The notes: generated from the sequence alone by a model not told the origin. A stretch of DNA of 64,000 nt from Verrucomicrobiaceae bacterium UBA1938 (GCA_002336895.1 DDFC01000032.1:1-64000), one strand, 5' to 3'. Numbered from the stretch's first letter, positions 36,552-47,927 are shown. Numbers and translations: made by a program.

Positions 36552-36592
36552 GCGCTGGATTGATCCCGCGTAGCGTCTAGTCTGCACACCTC

Positions 36593-37483
36593 ATGGCACA
36601 GCTCGGCAGACTCAACTCTCTCATCGTCCTTCACAGCACGCCGCATGGCGTTTACCTCGACGGCGGCGAACATGGAGAGATCCTGCTGCCGAACCGCTAC
36701 ATCCCCAAGGGCACCAGCCTGGATGATGCGGTGGAGGTGTTTGTTTATCGCGATTCCGAGGACCGCCTGGTGGCCACCACGGAGAAGCCCTTTGCCATGG
36801 TGGGGGAATTTGCCACGCTTGAAGTCGTGAGCGTGAACCGGAACATCGGTGCATTTCTGAGCTGGGGCCTGCTGAAAGATCTGCTGCTGCCCTTCCGCGA
36901 GCAGGCGGATCAGGTGTATGTCGGCGATAAAGTCGTTGTCTATATCCTGCTGGATGAGAAGACGGACCGCATCATCGCCACCACACGGCTAAACCGGCAC
37001 CTGAGCAAAGCGCGCCCGCCCTTTAAACCGGGACAGGCCGCGCCGCTGCTGATCACCGCACGCACGCCGCTGGGGTACAACGCCATCGTGGGCGGCACCC
37101 ACATGGGGCTGCTCTATCACAGCAACGTGGGCGCCCCTCTCCAGATAGGACAGAAGGTCAATGGCTACGTCACGGCACTGCAGCCTGGCGGCAAGATCGA
37201 CCTCAGTCTGGATGCCTCCGGCTACCAGCGCGTGGCCTCCTTGACCGACCGCATTCTCGAAGCGCTGAAAAACAACGGCGGCAGGCTCTCCTTCGACGAC
37301 GACAGCCCGCCCGAGGTCATCCGCAACCATTTTGAGGCAAGCAAGAAGGCCTTCAAACAGGCGCTCGGTGCACTCTACAAACAGCGCCGCATCCGCTTCA
37401 CGAACCCCGGCATCGAAGCCCTGGATATTCGTGATGCGAAAGAGGGAGACTGGCAGCCTTCAGGGGCTAAACGGCAGGGCTGA
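36593..37483 (+). CDS. CvfB-like S1 RNA-binding protein
   Basis: This 296-residue protein resembles CvfB/YitL. It has repeated S1-like beta barrels (HGVYLDGGEHGEILLPNRYI, NRNIGAFLSWGLLKDLLLPF, GYNAIVGGTHMGLLYHSNV) and a C-terminal winged-helix-like tail (FEASKKAFKQALGALYKQRR). CvfB family proteins bind RNA and affect translation or virulence gene expression in Gram-positive bacteria; the role here is unknown. It is the last gene of a plus-strand run and converges on rpiB-glyA with the two stops adjacent. Confidence 0.85.
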   Translation: MAQLGRLNSLIVLHSTPHGVYLDGGEHGEILLPNRYIPKGTSLDDAVEVFVYRDSEDRLVATTEKPFAMVGEFATLEVVSVNRNIGAFLSWGLLKDLLLPFREQADQVYVGDKVVVYILLDEKTDRIIATTRLNRHLSKARPPFKPGQAAPLLITARTPLGYNAIVGGTHMGLLYHSNVGAPLQIGQKVNGYVTALQPGGKIDLSLDASGYQRVASLTDRILEALKNNGGRLSFDDDSPPEVIRNHFEASKKAFKQALGALYKQRRIRFTNPGIEALDIRDAKEGDWQPSGAKRQG

Positions 37484-39187
<1,704 letters not shown>

Positions 39188-39241
39188 TGTTTTGCGTTGG
39201 GGGTGAGGGGGGGATTGAAGATGAGGGGGTGAGGGCCGCTG

Positions 39242-39718
39242 TCATCCTTCATTTTTCTTCCAAGTCTGGTCGATGTATGCGAGCAGGCTGGGAAGCATTT
39301 TTTCCAAGCTGCGCAGCGTTTCTTCATAGGCCGCGCGGCCCTGGCCGAAAGGATCCGAGACATCCCTGCCGCGAAGCGCATCCTCGGCGGCAAACTCGGA
39401 GACGAGATAGACCTTGTCTGCGTGATCAGGAAACTCGTCTGCAATGGCCGCCATGTGGTGGGAGGACATGGCGAAAACGTGCGTCGCGCGGTCGAGCAAC
39501 TCCTGGTCCAGCATGCGGCTCTGAAAGCCTGAGAGGTCGATGCCGCGCTCCTTGAGGATGCTGGCGGTGTGTTTGCTAGCCGGCATGCCGGGCGCGGCAG
39601 CCACCCCGGCGCTGGAGATCTGGTAGTCTGCACGTTCCTTCACCAGATCGCGGAAGAGCGCCTCCGCCATCGGGCTGCGGCAGGTGTTGCCAGTGCAGAC
39701 AAAAAGGACGTTTTTCAA
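39242..39718 (-). CDS. low-molecular-weight protein tyrosine phosphatase
   Basis: This ~158-residue phosphatase starts at TTG 39718 (residues KNVLFVCTGNTCRSPMAEA). The signature C-x5-R loop is CTGNTCR, with Cys8 and Arg14 in this numbering. The acid is in VSDPFGQG near residue 120. LMW-PTPs dephosphorylate tyrosines and often regulate exopolysaccharide export by acting on tyrosine kinases. No ATG sits near the expected start. A longer ATG form from 39865 exists but adds 49 unconserved residues. It lies 54 bases upstream of rpiB-glyA on the same strand and is divergent from a kinase gene. Confidence 0.8.
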   Translation of the reverse strand: MKNVLFVCTGNTCRSPMAEALFRDLVKERADYQISSAGVAAAPGMPASKHTASILKERGIDLSGFQSRMLDQELLDRATHVFAMSSHHMAAIADEFPDHADKVYLVSEFAAEDALRGRDVSDPFGQGRAAYEETLRSLEKMLPSLLAYIDQTWKKNEG

Positions 39719-39909
39719 AGTGCTGGGCAGGTTTTGATTCAACCCCCGCGGCAGCCACGGAGGGGGTGTTAGTGTGCCGCGCCCCCTCCTTTTGTCAAAG
39801 GCGGAGCAAAAATGTGCCCATAAGCATTTTCGTGGAATATCCCGCTTGCCAAAGGGGAGGCTCATGGGCTTTGCTTTCGGCTGTCTTATTTCTAAGCGTC
39901 AAACCCCGG

Positions 39910-42531
39910 ATGGCGGAACGATACAAAATCTATGAAAAGCTCGGCATGGGCGGCGTCGGAGCCGTTTTCCGGGCTTACGACAGCCAGCTGAAACGCTGGG
40001 TCGCCGTCAAACGACTGCTCACTGCCAACGAAGCCGACGAGGACAAGAACGTGGCCTCCGAACTGCGGCGCGAGGCCGATGCGCTGGCCTCCCTGCGCAA
40101 TCCGAACATCGTCACCATCTTTGACGTGGCGAGCGACGAGGAAGGTCTCTTCATGGTGATGGAGCTGCTGCAGGGGGAGGATCTGGCGGATGTGGTGGCC
40201 CGCGGTCCGCTTCCCTACGACGACTTCAAAGAGCTGGCCTCTCAAACGCTGGAAGGCCTGCTGGCCGCACATCAGCACCACATCCTGCACCGGGACATCA
40301 AGCCTGAAAACATCAAGGTGGAGCGTCTGCCTGGCGGACGACTGCAGGCGAAGATCATCGACTTTGGCCTGGCGCGCGCCGGCCTCCGTGCGCGCAAGCA
40401 GACGGAAGACCAGGAAGGCACGGTGATGGGCTCCATCTACTACATGGCGCCTGAGCAGCTGACGCGCGAACCCGTGGATGAGCGCACCGACCTCTACTCT
40501 CTGGGCTGCGTCTTCTACGAAGCGCTTTCTGGAAGAAAGGCCTTTGACGGCAGCACGATGGCGGAGGTGATCGACAAGCACATCGACCACGTGCTGCTGC
40601 CGCTGCATCAGATAGCCCCACATGTGCCGCAATGGCTCGGGGCCTGGTGCGCACGCCTGATGGCGCAGAAGCCTGACGACCGCCCCGCCAATGCGCAGCA
40701 GGCCATCGAAGAGTTCCGCGCCTGGGAAAAGATGCCTACCATGGTGCCCTACGGCCCGTGGATGGGCATGTATGCACCACCGCCCGTGTACATGCCCCAG
40801 CCTGGAATGCCCCCAGGTACAGGCACTGTGCCTCTCACCGGGTACTACCAGCAGCCCTATGAAATGCAGCCCCAGCCGGTGGTGTATGCCGAACCTGTGG
40901 TGGAAGCAGTACCGGTGCAGCTGGGAGAGGAAGGCCAGCCTGCCATGGAGGTGGCCTCCATCACGACGCATCTCAATCCAGCCCCGCGCAGACCCACGCC
41001 CGGCCACACATCGGCACTCCATCATGGCAAACAGACGGCCGGAGCGTCTGCTGGTTCATTCGTCCAGCAAAACTCCAAGCTGATCAAAAACGCGGCCATC
41101 ATTGGCGGTGGCGTGATCCTGCTTGGCATCGGCGGCTGCCTCTTTTTTGGCAAAGGGAAGTCTTCATCAAGTGCAGGCAAGTCCGTCCTCTCGTCTGTGG
41201 GTATCTCCGCCAACCCGCCCAAGGTCAAGTTTCAGCTCCCTCAAGACCGGGCCTTCCCCCCCGTGGATGCAGGCATCTGCATGTTTTATGTGGGGAATAC
41301 CGGCATCCTGACCAACCGCAAAGGTGGTGATGGCAAACCCGCCCAGGCCAACACGAATGAGCCTGTGATCGAGTGGCATGACCTCTCTGAGCGAGGGAAC
41401 GACAACATCCTGCGCAGCTTTGACGGCAGCCCCGACTATGCCCCCAAGCGCGTGAACTGGCCTGAAGCCTCCGCAGGAGGCAGCCCAAAGCCCGGCCGTG
41501 TCGTGCTCGACTTCCACCCACGAAATGGCAAGCCGTGCATTCTGGAACTGGATGACACTGGCATCGAAGAGCAGAGCATGCCCTTTGGAAACAAGAACGT
41601 CTCCGTCCCCAATGAGAAGGGTATGACTGCGGTCATTGCCTTTCAGGCAGACGCCAGCAAGCTGCCCATGCGGGTATTCACCCTGAGCAATGCTGACGGC
41701 AGCCTCGTCTCACTGCTGGTGGATGAGAAAAAGAATGTGGTGACCGAAGTGAAACACGAAGGAGGCAGCCCCACGCTGGTCTCCAAGGATGTGAACGGTA
41801 CGATCGCCTGCCTGGCCCTGATCACCTGGAGCACCAATTCGGGTGCCGTGGAACTGCGCGTGCGTGACTCCAACGGCAAGTCCTTCAACTCCTCCGGCGG
41901 CAAATCCACCGCCCCTTACAAGCCGCTGAACAAACTGGTGTTTGGCCGTGATCACGAAAGCACTGGTGCCAACGTGGGATCCCAGGATCAGTTCTGCGGC
42001 TACCTGGCAGAATTTTTTCTCTACTCCATCCTTCTGAAGCCGGACCAGCTCCAGCTGATCGACGGTCGTGTACGTGACTACTACTTCGTCCCCTCGGCTC
42101 CGGCTCCCCTGAACACCCGACTGAAGACCAAACTGGCCATGATCGAGCCGCGCAGCGCCTGGAAACTGAATGCCAGCCTGAAGAAAGAAGACTGCTCCAA
42201 GGCCATCGACAACAACACCGGATCCCGCTGGTCAACTGGGGAGAACATGAAAGGTGGTGAATGGTTCACGGTCGAACTGCCCTCTGAAGAAAACATCGCC
42301 GGTCTGGCGCTAGACAGCCAGGCCAGCAGCCAGGACTATATTCGCAAATATCGGATCGAGGTTTCCACCAACGGCACCCAGTGGACTCCTGCTGCCGATG
42401 AAGGTTCCGGCTCGGTAGTGACTGAAATCGTTTTCAAAGCACCACAGAAAGCACGCTTTCTGCGCATCACCCAGCTGGCATCCGTCAGCAACTACTGGGG
42501 GATCAACGAACTGGTGCTCTTCAAGAAGTAA
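39910..42531 (+). CDS. membrane Ser/Thr kinase with C-terminal F5/8 discoidin-like domain
   Basis: This 873-residue protein has a cytoplasmic Hanks kinase (about residues 5-275). Motifs are a GMGGVGAV loop, Lys34, HRD 127-129, DFG 151-153 and APE 180-182. A Pro-rich linker (about 285-380) and one membrane helix (394-413, IIGGGVILLGIGG) follow. The outside part has a probable LamG/concanavalin-like region (about 445-730). The C-terminal ~135 residues resemble an F5/8-type C (discoidin) domain, with AIDNNTGSRWSTGENMKGGEW and FRIEVSTNGTQW-like segments, which typically bind carbohydrate. It may sense extracellular glycans. The start is chosen at the kinase domain. Confidence 0.88.
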   Translation: MAERYKIYEKLGMGGVGAVFRAYDSQLKRWVAVKRLLTANEADEDKNVASELRREADALASLRNPNIVTIFDVASDEEGLFMVMELLQGEDLADVVARGPLPYDDFKELASQTLEGLLAAHQHHILHRDIKPENIKVERLPGGRLQAKIIDFGLARAGLRARKQTEDQEGTVMGSIYYMAPEQLTREPVDERTDLYSLGCVFYEALSGRKAFDGSTMAEVIDKHIDHVLLPLHQIAPHVPQWLGAWCARLMAQKPDDRPANAQQAIEEFRAWEKMPTMVPYGPWMGMYAPPPVYMPQPGMPPGTGTVPLTGYYQQPYEMQPQPVVYAEPVVEAVPVQLGEEGQPAMEVASITTHLNPAPRRPTPGHTSALHHGKQTAGASAGSFVQQNSKLIKNAAIIGGGVILLGIGGCLFFGKGKSSSSAGKSVLSSVGISANPPKVKFQLPQDRAFPPVDAGICMFYVGNTGILTNRKGGDGKPAQANTNEPVIEWHDLSERGNDNILRSFDGSPDYAPKRVNWPEASAGGSPKPGRVVLDFHPRNGKPCILELDDTGIEEQSMPFGNKNVSVPNEKGMTAVIAFQADASKLPMRVFTLSNADGSLVSLLVDEKKNVVTEVKHEGGSPTLVSKDVNGTIACLALITWSTNSGAVELRVRDSNGKSFNSSGGKSTAPYKPLNKLVFGRDHESTGANVGSQDQFCGYLAEFFLYSILLKPDQLQLIDGRVRDYYFVPSAPAPLNTRLKTKLAMIEPRSAWKLNASLKKEDCSKAIDNNTGSRWSTGENMKGGEWFTVELPSEENIAGLALDSQASSQDYIRKYRIEVSTNGTQWTPAADEGSGSVVTEIVFKAPQKARFLRITQLASVSNYWGINELVLFKK

Positions 42532-42546
42532 GACTGAGGCAGTCTC

Positions 42547-43485
42547 TCAGTTCATGGCCGCGCACAAAGCGCCGCGCAGCTGATGTGCCTGCTCATGGCT
42601 GAGTCCCGTGGGTGCCGCCACCGCCGCATGAACAATGCCGCCGGACGTTTCACATGGAATCACTGTGAGGACATTGCCGGATGCCAGCGGCTGATGAATC
42701 ACGGCAGGCGTCTCACGCGCTGAAAGCACGCTGGCACGGATGGCGGCGCCGCATGCCATCATGGTGGAGAGCGCCAGTCCAGACTTCGCCTCGCCTCCGC
42801 CCCAGAGGACCTCTCCATCATCACGCATCACCAGCACCTGCCCGCCGCCGTCTTCACGCAGCACCTGCCGCGCCCAGCCGGCAAAAGCCGCCAGGCGCAC
42901 TTCGCGCGAACCGCGAGGCGTTTCAAAAACTGTCTTGGCGGCACGGGCCACCTTGACTGGCATGGTAGAGCTGGAACCAGCTCCATTGACACGTGCGGCT
43001 TGGGGCGCATCCTCCACCGGATCCTGCACAGCAGAGGGAGCCGTATCGGCCTGCACTCCGCCGTTTGCACGAGTCAGAATGCCGGCATCTGCAGCACGCT
43101 GACGAATGGCGCGCAGCTTGTCTCGAATACGGCTGAGCGGCAGAGCCGAGGCCGGGCTCTGAAGCGGCTGGCCGATTTCACCGTCTTCAGAAGGTTCGTC
43201 GTCGGGGTCCGACGCAAATGCAGGCCGGGGCTCAGAACGTGCTGGAGCAGGAGGTGCGACAGGCACGCTGGCCGCCTGCTTTTCTGGCGCAGGCGGAGCG
43301 GGAGGCAAAGCTGGCCGCACAGGAGGGGCCTCCCTCTCGACAGCAAAGCCCCAGGCCTCTGAGCTATCTGCAGGCACGGTGTCTAGCTCCACCATCTCAG
43401 GAGTTTCTTCCATGCGCAGGGCAGGCATCTCGATCTGAGCCACCAGCGCCTTGATCTGGTCGGCATCAATCCATGAGACTTGCAT
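42547..43485 (-). CDS. putative Roadblock/LC7-like protein paired with ParA
   Basis: This 312-residue protein has a short N-terminal head (MQVSWIDADQIKALVAQIEM) and a long Pro/Ala/Glu-rich disordered middle (about residues 45-180). A C-terminal ~110-residue domain follows: VLVMRDDGEVLWGGGEAKSG, then ALSTMMACGAAIRAS, then VLTVIPCETSGGIVHAAVAAP. This beta-helix-beta pattern resembles the Roadblock/LC7 fold found in MglB and other GTPase partners. The call is by eye only. The start is decided by AAGGAG seven bases before 43485, which places the start inside the ParA stop region. It overlaps ParA by about 20 bases. Confidence 0.6.
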   Translation of the reverse strand: MQVSWIDADQIKALVAQIEMPALRMEETPEMVELDTVPADSSEAWGFAVEREAPPVRPALPPAPPAPEKQAASVPVAPPAPARSEPRPAFASDPDDEPSEDGEIGQPLQSPASALPLSRIRDKLRAIRQRAADAGILTRANGGVQADTAPSAVQDPVEDAPQAARVNGAGSSSTMPVKVARAAKTVFETPRGSREVRLAAFAGWARQVLREDGGGQVLVMRDDGEVLWGGGEAKSGLALSTMMACGAAIRASVLSARETPAVIHQPLASGNVLTVIPCETSGGIVHAAVAAPTGLSHEQAHQLRGALCAAMN

Positions 43486-44275
43486 GGCCATGCTCCTTTT
43501 CACGTTCAAGGGTCAGTCCGGTGCGCTGCTCCAGCTCTGCGGCGATCTGGTCAAAGATCAACGCCTCGGGTGGTGGGTTCCGCTTGGTCAGAGCCACAGG
43601 CACCCCCAGAGCACTGGCCTCCAGGAATGATGACAGGCGAGGAATGCTCTGCTGAAACATCAGATTGGCAGGCAGCATGTCCCGCAGCTCTCTGGCCACT
43701 TTCAGGCTCATCTCGTTTTCCCGCATGACCATGGTGAGCAAAATGCCCGCCACACGCACTCCGGCGCCCTCGGCACGGAAGCGGGCCAAAGTCTCCAGCA
43801 GATGTGGCACGCTGCGGATGGCCAGAGGCTCCGCCTGCTGGGGCAGGACCACGAAGTCGCAGGCCTTGACCACGGCCTCGGTGGTGCTGCTCATGCCGGC
43901 GGCGGTGTCCATCAGCACCACATCCACGCCTCGCAGCTCAGCACTGCGCAGCAGGTCGGCCAGGCGCGCCGGCACCTCGTGTTCCACCCAGCCCTGCCTG
44001 GCACAGATGTCATACTGGCCTGCTGGCACGATCTCCAGCTCTGGCAGCCGTGTCTGAACCACCATCGGAGCCAGATCACCGCCACGGACGAGAAACTCAT
44101 GAAACCCTTCGCGCGTCTTGGCGCTTTTGGCCAGGGACAGGCCCACGCCCCCCTGGGGATCCGTGTCGATGAGCAGCACACGCCAGCCGCGCCTCGCCAG
44201 AGAGTAGGCGAGGTTGATGCACAACGTGGTTTTCCCCACGCCGCCTTTCTGGCTGGCCGTTGCAATCGCAATCAC
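43466..44275 (-). CDS. ParA/MinD-family ATPase
   Basis: This 269-residue protein has the deviant Walker A motif KGGVGKTT (Lys10 and Lys15), a DTDPQGGVG stretch, and VVLMDTAAGMSSTT as Walker B with the conserved aspartate. These place it among ParA ATPases that position plasmids, chromosomes or protein clusters. No ParB or parS was seen, so it is probably an orphan ParA for cargo positioning. The start is GTG at 44275. The Roadblock-like gene overlaps its end, which suggests the two proteins work together. Confidence 0.9.
   Translation of the reverse strand: MIAIATASQKGGVGKTTLCINLAYSLARRGWRVLLIDTDPQGGVGLSLAKSAKTREGFHEFLVRGGDLAPMVVQTRLPELEIVPAGQYDICARQGWVEHEVPARLADLLRSAELRGVDVVLMDTAAGMSSTTEAVVKACDFVVLPQQAEPLAIRSVPHLLETLARFRAEGAGVRVAGILLTMVMRENEMSLKVARELRDMLPANLMFQQSIPRLSSFLEASALGVPVALTKRNPPPEALIFDQIAAELEQRTGLTLEREKEHGHASLMD
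43493..43498 (-). promoter_or_regulatory. ribosome-binding site deciding the Roadblock-like gene start
   Basis: Minus-strand AAGGAG lies seven bases before the ATG at 43485 and only one base before an in-frame ATG at 43491. The spacing favours 43485. Confidence 0.6.
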
Positions 44276-44430
44276 GGAGCGATGCTAGGGTGGGATTGCC
44301 GAATGGCAAGGAAGTTGAGTTGCGGAGTGGTCAAGAATAGCCAATCTCACGTTCATGACGCCCACCTGGCTAGATAGGGACTAGATTCACATGCCTGCCT
44401 GGTCATCCCATTAAAAGTGAGAACGGCTTT

Positions 44431-46668
44431 TTATTTGGCAGCCACTTCGGGATTCAGCGGGGTGTAGTGCTCCATGTAGCCGATCATCATTTCGTCAAAG
44501 GTCTGCTGGCCCCAGCGCACGGTTTTAGTGGGATCAGGATTGGCGGGATTGGCGGCGCTGTTGTCATACACGGCGGTGATCTTGATCGTGCTGCCGCGGG
44601 GCAGAAAGTGCGGTTTGGCGTAGTCGTAGCGGAGCTGCCAGTTGAAGTCGTATTTGGGGATGTCTAGCAGTGTCTCGGTCTTGCCGTCCGGCAGGGTGGC
44701 TTCAAATTTGAAGGCCTTGCCGCGCACATGCAGGTGAGCCATCCAGGCCATCACATTGACGTCCACGGGCAGCTTGCGTGTGGCTGTCTCCACATGATTG
44801 GCTTCTCCTGGCGGGATGCTGATGCGGGCATTCGGCAGGCCGGTGGTGTGGATGACGTATTTGGGTGGTGACTTGGAGAAAAGCAGGCCCATGCGGATGG
44901 TGTCCTCCACCGCCTTGCCGTTCGGGGTGTAGTGGATCTGGAAGCTCACGGTGGCACCCGCAGGCAGCTTGCGAGCGAAACCCTCGGGATAGATCTGCCA
45001 GGTATTGCCGGGCACGTAGGCAGCCCAGTAGCCTTGCGAGCCTTCGTCTCCACCATCACGTGCACGGCTGCCTTTTTCATGCACGCTGACGATGACGTGG
45101 TGCACCACCTCGCGGGCGGTGGGCAGGATCTCATAACCGCGCACCCAGCGGTCCTCGGGGAAGTCGGTGGTCACCGTCACATGCTGGTAGGGCATGGTGC
45201 CTTCGGCCTTGATGGAAACCGGCCGTGCACCGGCGATAATCGCATCCGGCTTGCCAATTGTCCATTCGCCCTGATACACACGCGGCTTGGGTGCATCGGC
45301 CACGTCACCTTTGGGGCGGTCTGAAGAAGCCAGCCAAGCCAGCAGATCCGTGCGGTCGCGTTCAGAAAGGGAGCGGTCATTGGCCCAAGGCGAATGCGCT
45401 TTGCCCTCCAGCGGCGCGGCGAACCACGGCGGCATGGCCCCGCGCTCGACCTGCTTGCGGATCATTCCAGCATGCTCGATCACGTCTTCATAGGCATCCA
45501 GCGCAAAGGGGCCCACACCGCCCTTGTGATGGCACTCCACGCAGTTGGCCTGCATGATGCGTGCGATGTCACGATGGTAGGTCGCGGGTGTGCTGGCGAT
45601 GGCCGTGATCTTTGGCAGATCGAGTGCGCACCCAGGAGCACTGGTGGCCACCACATCAGGCGGTTCGCCACGCAGCATGGCAGCCACGGCATCGCGCAGG
45701 TAATGGTGCAGCGGCGCGTCCTTGGAGTAGCCGAGGCCATACTGATCATTCAGCGCGCCGCGATAGACCAAAGTGCGGGCGGGATCGAGAAGGAAGACCT
45801 CCGTGGTGGTGGTGGCAGCCAGCAGCTGGGAGAGCTTGCCATCTGCATCGCTGGCAGCGGGGGAAGTCAGCTTGTGATCGGAAATAAACTTGGCGGCATC
45901 CTCGGACTTTTGTCCAGGCGGAGCGTTCACCAGCAGCAAGCCCACGCCCTTTTCCTTCAGCTCCTTCTCCAGACGTGCGGTCTCAGGAGCCAGCTTGCCG
46001 CTGATGGGGCAGGTGGCGCTGAAGAGTGCAACCACAAGGCCGTTTTTTCCAGCGGCACCGCTGAGCTTGATGTCAGCTCCCTGCAGGGTCTTCATGGTCA
46101 TGTCCGCCACCATGCGGCCCACACCGTGCTCAGCTCCTTTGAGCTGCTCCGGGGCTTCCTTGAAGGTCGGGTCTTCGGAGGCGGGCTTGATGGGATCGCT
46201 GGAAGCCGTGCTGCTGGAACCGCCGCGCTTGCGCAAAGCAGCCACACCTTTCTCGGCCTCGTCCAGGGTCACGTAGCCGTCTTTGTCGCTATCAAGGCCG
46301 TTGAACCACTTCTTATTTGGCAGCTCCTCTGCGGTCAGTTTGCCATCACCGTTTTTGTCGAGGCGTTTGAAGAGACCGGAGGTGGGTTCGTTGCCGATGC
46401 CGCTGGTCGGAGCATTGCCCGCGAACTTGCGCATCTTCTGCACGGCCTCCAGCGCCTCCTCGCGTGTCAGCTTGCCGTCCTTGTTCAGGTCCAGCTGGGG
46501 CAGGTATCTGGCACCGTTCATTTCATCGCCGCTGATGATGCCATCGGCGTTCTGGTCGAATGCCTTGAACTTTTCATCAAATTCAGCCTGCTGAGCCTGG
46601 GCACGCAGAGCGACCACCGATCCGGTCAGAACCGCGCCGCCGAGGAGAATGGAGAGAGCCTTTTTCAT
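44431..46668 (-). CDS. chimeric EF-hand / redoxin / cytochrome / copper-monooxygenase-like protein
   Basis: This 745-residue secreted protein begins with a signal peptide (MKKALSILLGGAVLTGSVVAL). Four EF-hand calcium sites lie in about residues 30-150 (DQNADGIISGDE, DLNKDGKLTREE, DKNGDGKLTAEE, DSDKDGYVTLDE). A redoxin-like domain has FSATCPISGKLAPE near 214. A CVECHHKGGVGPFALD heme site is near 374. The C-terminal half resembles type II copper monooxygenases, with HHVIVSVHEKG, IHYTPNGKAV and MAHLHVRGKAF histidine ligands. An extracellular oxidase or oxygenase role is plausible. The start could also be 46680. Confidence 0.85.
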   Translation of the reverse strand: MKKALSILLGGAVLTGSVVALRAQAQQAEFDEKFKAFDQNADGIISGDEMNGARYLPQLDLNKDGKLTREEALEAVQKMRKFAGNAPTSGIGNEPTSGLFKRLDKNGDGKLTAEELPNKKWFNGLDSDKDGYVTLDEAEKGVAALRKRGGSSSTASSDPIKPASEDPTFKEAPEQLKGAEHGVGRMVADMTMKTLQGADIKLSGAAGKNGLVVALFSATCPISGKLAPETARLEKELKEKGVGLLLVNAPPGQKSEDAAKFISDHKLTSPAASDADGKLSQLLAATTTTEVFLLDPARTLVYRGALNDQYGLGYSKDAPLHHYLRDAVAAMLRGEPPDVVATSAPGCALDLPKITAIASTPATYHRDIARIMQANCVECHHKGGVGPFALDAYEDVIEHAGMIRKQVERGAMPPWFAAPLEGKAHSPWANDRSLSERDRTDLLAWLASSDRPKGDVADAPKPRVYQGEWTIGKPDAIIAGARPVSIKAEGTMPYQHVTVTTDFPEDRWVRGYEILPTAREVVHHVIVSVHEKGSRARDGGDEGSQGYWAAYVPGNTWQIYPEGFARKLPAGATVSFQIHYTPNGKAVEDTIRMGLLFSKSPPKYVIHTTGLPNARISIPPGEANHVETATRKLPVDVNVMAWMAHLHVRGKAFKFEATLPDGKTETLLDIPKYDFNWQLRYDYAKPHFLPRGSTIKITAVYDNSAANPANPDPTKTVRWGQQTFDEMMIGYMEHYTPLNPEVAAK

Positions 46669-46787
46669 GGGGAAATGCATGGGAACATACTGCGTGACCT
46701 GAAGTTTCCTGCCATATGACAGGATCATCCAGCAAAATCGCCGTTGTACGATTGACCCCGCCGCCGCGCTTCGTTTGAATCGGCCTG

Positions 46788-47927
46788 ATGAGCAACCGCA
46801 TCCTCTCTCTCCTGTCCGTCATGGCCCTGGCCGGCACCGCCGCAGCCGAGGTGTCCTATGAATTCGTCCCGAACTTCATCACCCCGCCTCCTGGCAAGGA
46901 AACGATCGGCGACGGCCACGGCGAGATCGCGGTGGACTCTGCTGGAAACATCTACGTGAGTGTGCAGGACAAGGACCCCGCCCTGGCTGGCTTGCAGGTG
47001 TATGGCAAGGACGGCAAGTTCATCAAAACCCTGCCGCTGCCCCCTTCCCTGCACGGCTTTGTGATTCGCAAATTTGGCGACGGCGAGCACATCTACGCCG
47101 CTGTGCTGGGCGAGCAAAAAGTCATCAAATGCAAGCTGGACGGCACTGTGGTCATGGAAATCCCCACCAGCGCCTTCCCGGCGGAGCAGCGTGACTTTGT
47201 GACGGTGAGCAAGAGCGACGAAGCTGACCCGAAGAAGAAAACCCCGATCGCCTCCGGCGTGAAAGTCGCTGATTCCAAAACGGAGATCACACTGAAGCTG
47301 GCTGACGGCACCGAGAAGAAGATCACTAAAGAGAAAGGCGTGGGCGCAGCTGGGGGCCTCAAACTGACCAACTGCGACGTGGCACCGAACGGTGACATCT
47401 ACGTGGTGGACGGCTATGGCCGCAGCTTCATCTTTGTGTTCAGCGCAGACGGCAAGTTCAAGAGCGTGTTCGGCGGCCCTGACCAAATTCTCTCCCCGTC
47501 TGACGCCGAAAAGCCCCTGGCTTTGCTGAATGCTCACAAAATTTTCATCGACAGGCGCTTTGAACCCGCCCGCGTAATGATCTGCGACCGCGGCCACAAG
47601 CGCATGCTGCACACCGACCTCGCGGGCAACTTCATCGGTGAGATCGCCACGGAAATGCGCAACCCCAGCTCCGCCAGCTTCCATGGCGACCTGATGTGTG
47701 TGGCAGAAATCGCCGGCAACGTGAGCGTGTGGGACAAGGCCAACAAGCGCGTTGCCGACCTGGGCACCAGCCCGGCGCTGACCAACACCCCTGGCATCGA
47801 ACCTAAGGACTGGAAGCAGGGCATCGTAACCAGCCCACACGGCATCACTTTTGACAACGACGGCAACATCCTCGAAACCGAGTGGAACAAGTGGGGCCGT
47901 GTACTCCGCTGGAATGTGAAGCAATAA
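46788..47927 (+). CDS. secreted NHL-repeat beta-propeller protein
   Basis: This 379-residue protein has a signal peptide (MSNRILSLLSVMALAGTAAA) and six-bladed propeller repeats of the NHL type (EIAVDSAGNIYVSVQDKD, VAPNGDIYVVDGYG, VMICDRGHKRML, GITFDNDGNILETEW). NHL propellers often bind carbohydrates or act as lyases; no active site is named here. Its stop TAA overlaps the next start in TAATG (47925-47929). The EF-hand/copper chimera starts 119 bases away in the opposite direction. Confidence 0.85.
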   Translation: MSNRILSLLSVMALAGTAAAEVSYEFVPNFITPPPGKETIGDGHGEIAVDSAGNIYVSVQDKDPALAGLQVYGKDGKFIKTLPLPPSLHGFVIRKFGDGEHIYAAVLGEQKVIKCKLDGTVVMEIPTSAFPAEQRDFVTVSKSDEADPKKKTPIASGVKVADSKTEITLKLADGTEKKITKEKGVGAAGGLKLTNCDVAPNGDIYVVDGYGRSFIFVFSADGKFKSVFGGPDQILSPSDAEKPLALLNAHKIFIDRRFEPARVMICDRGHKRMLHTDLAGNFIGEIATEMRNPSSASFHGDLMCVAEIAGNVSVWDKANKRVADLGTSPALTNTPGIEPKDWKQGIVTSPHGITFDNDGNILETEWNKWGRVLRWNVKQ

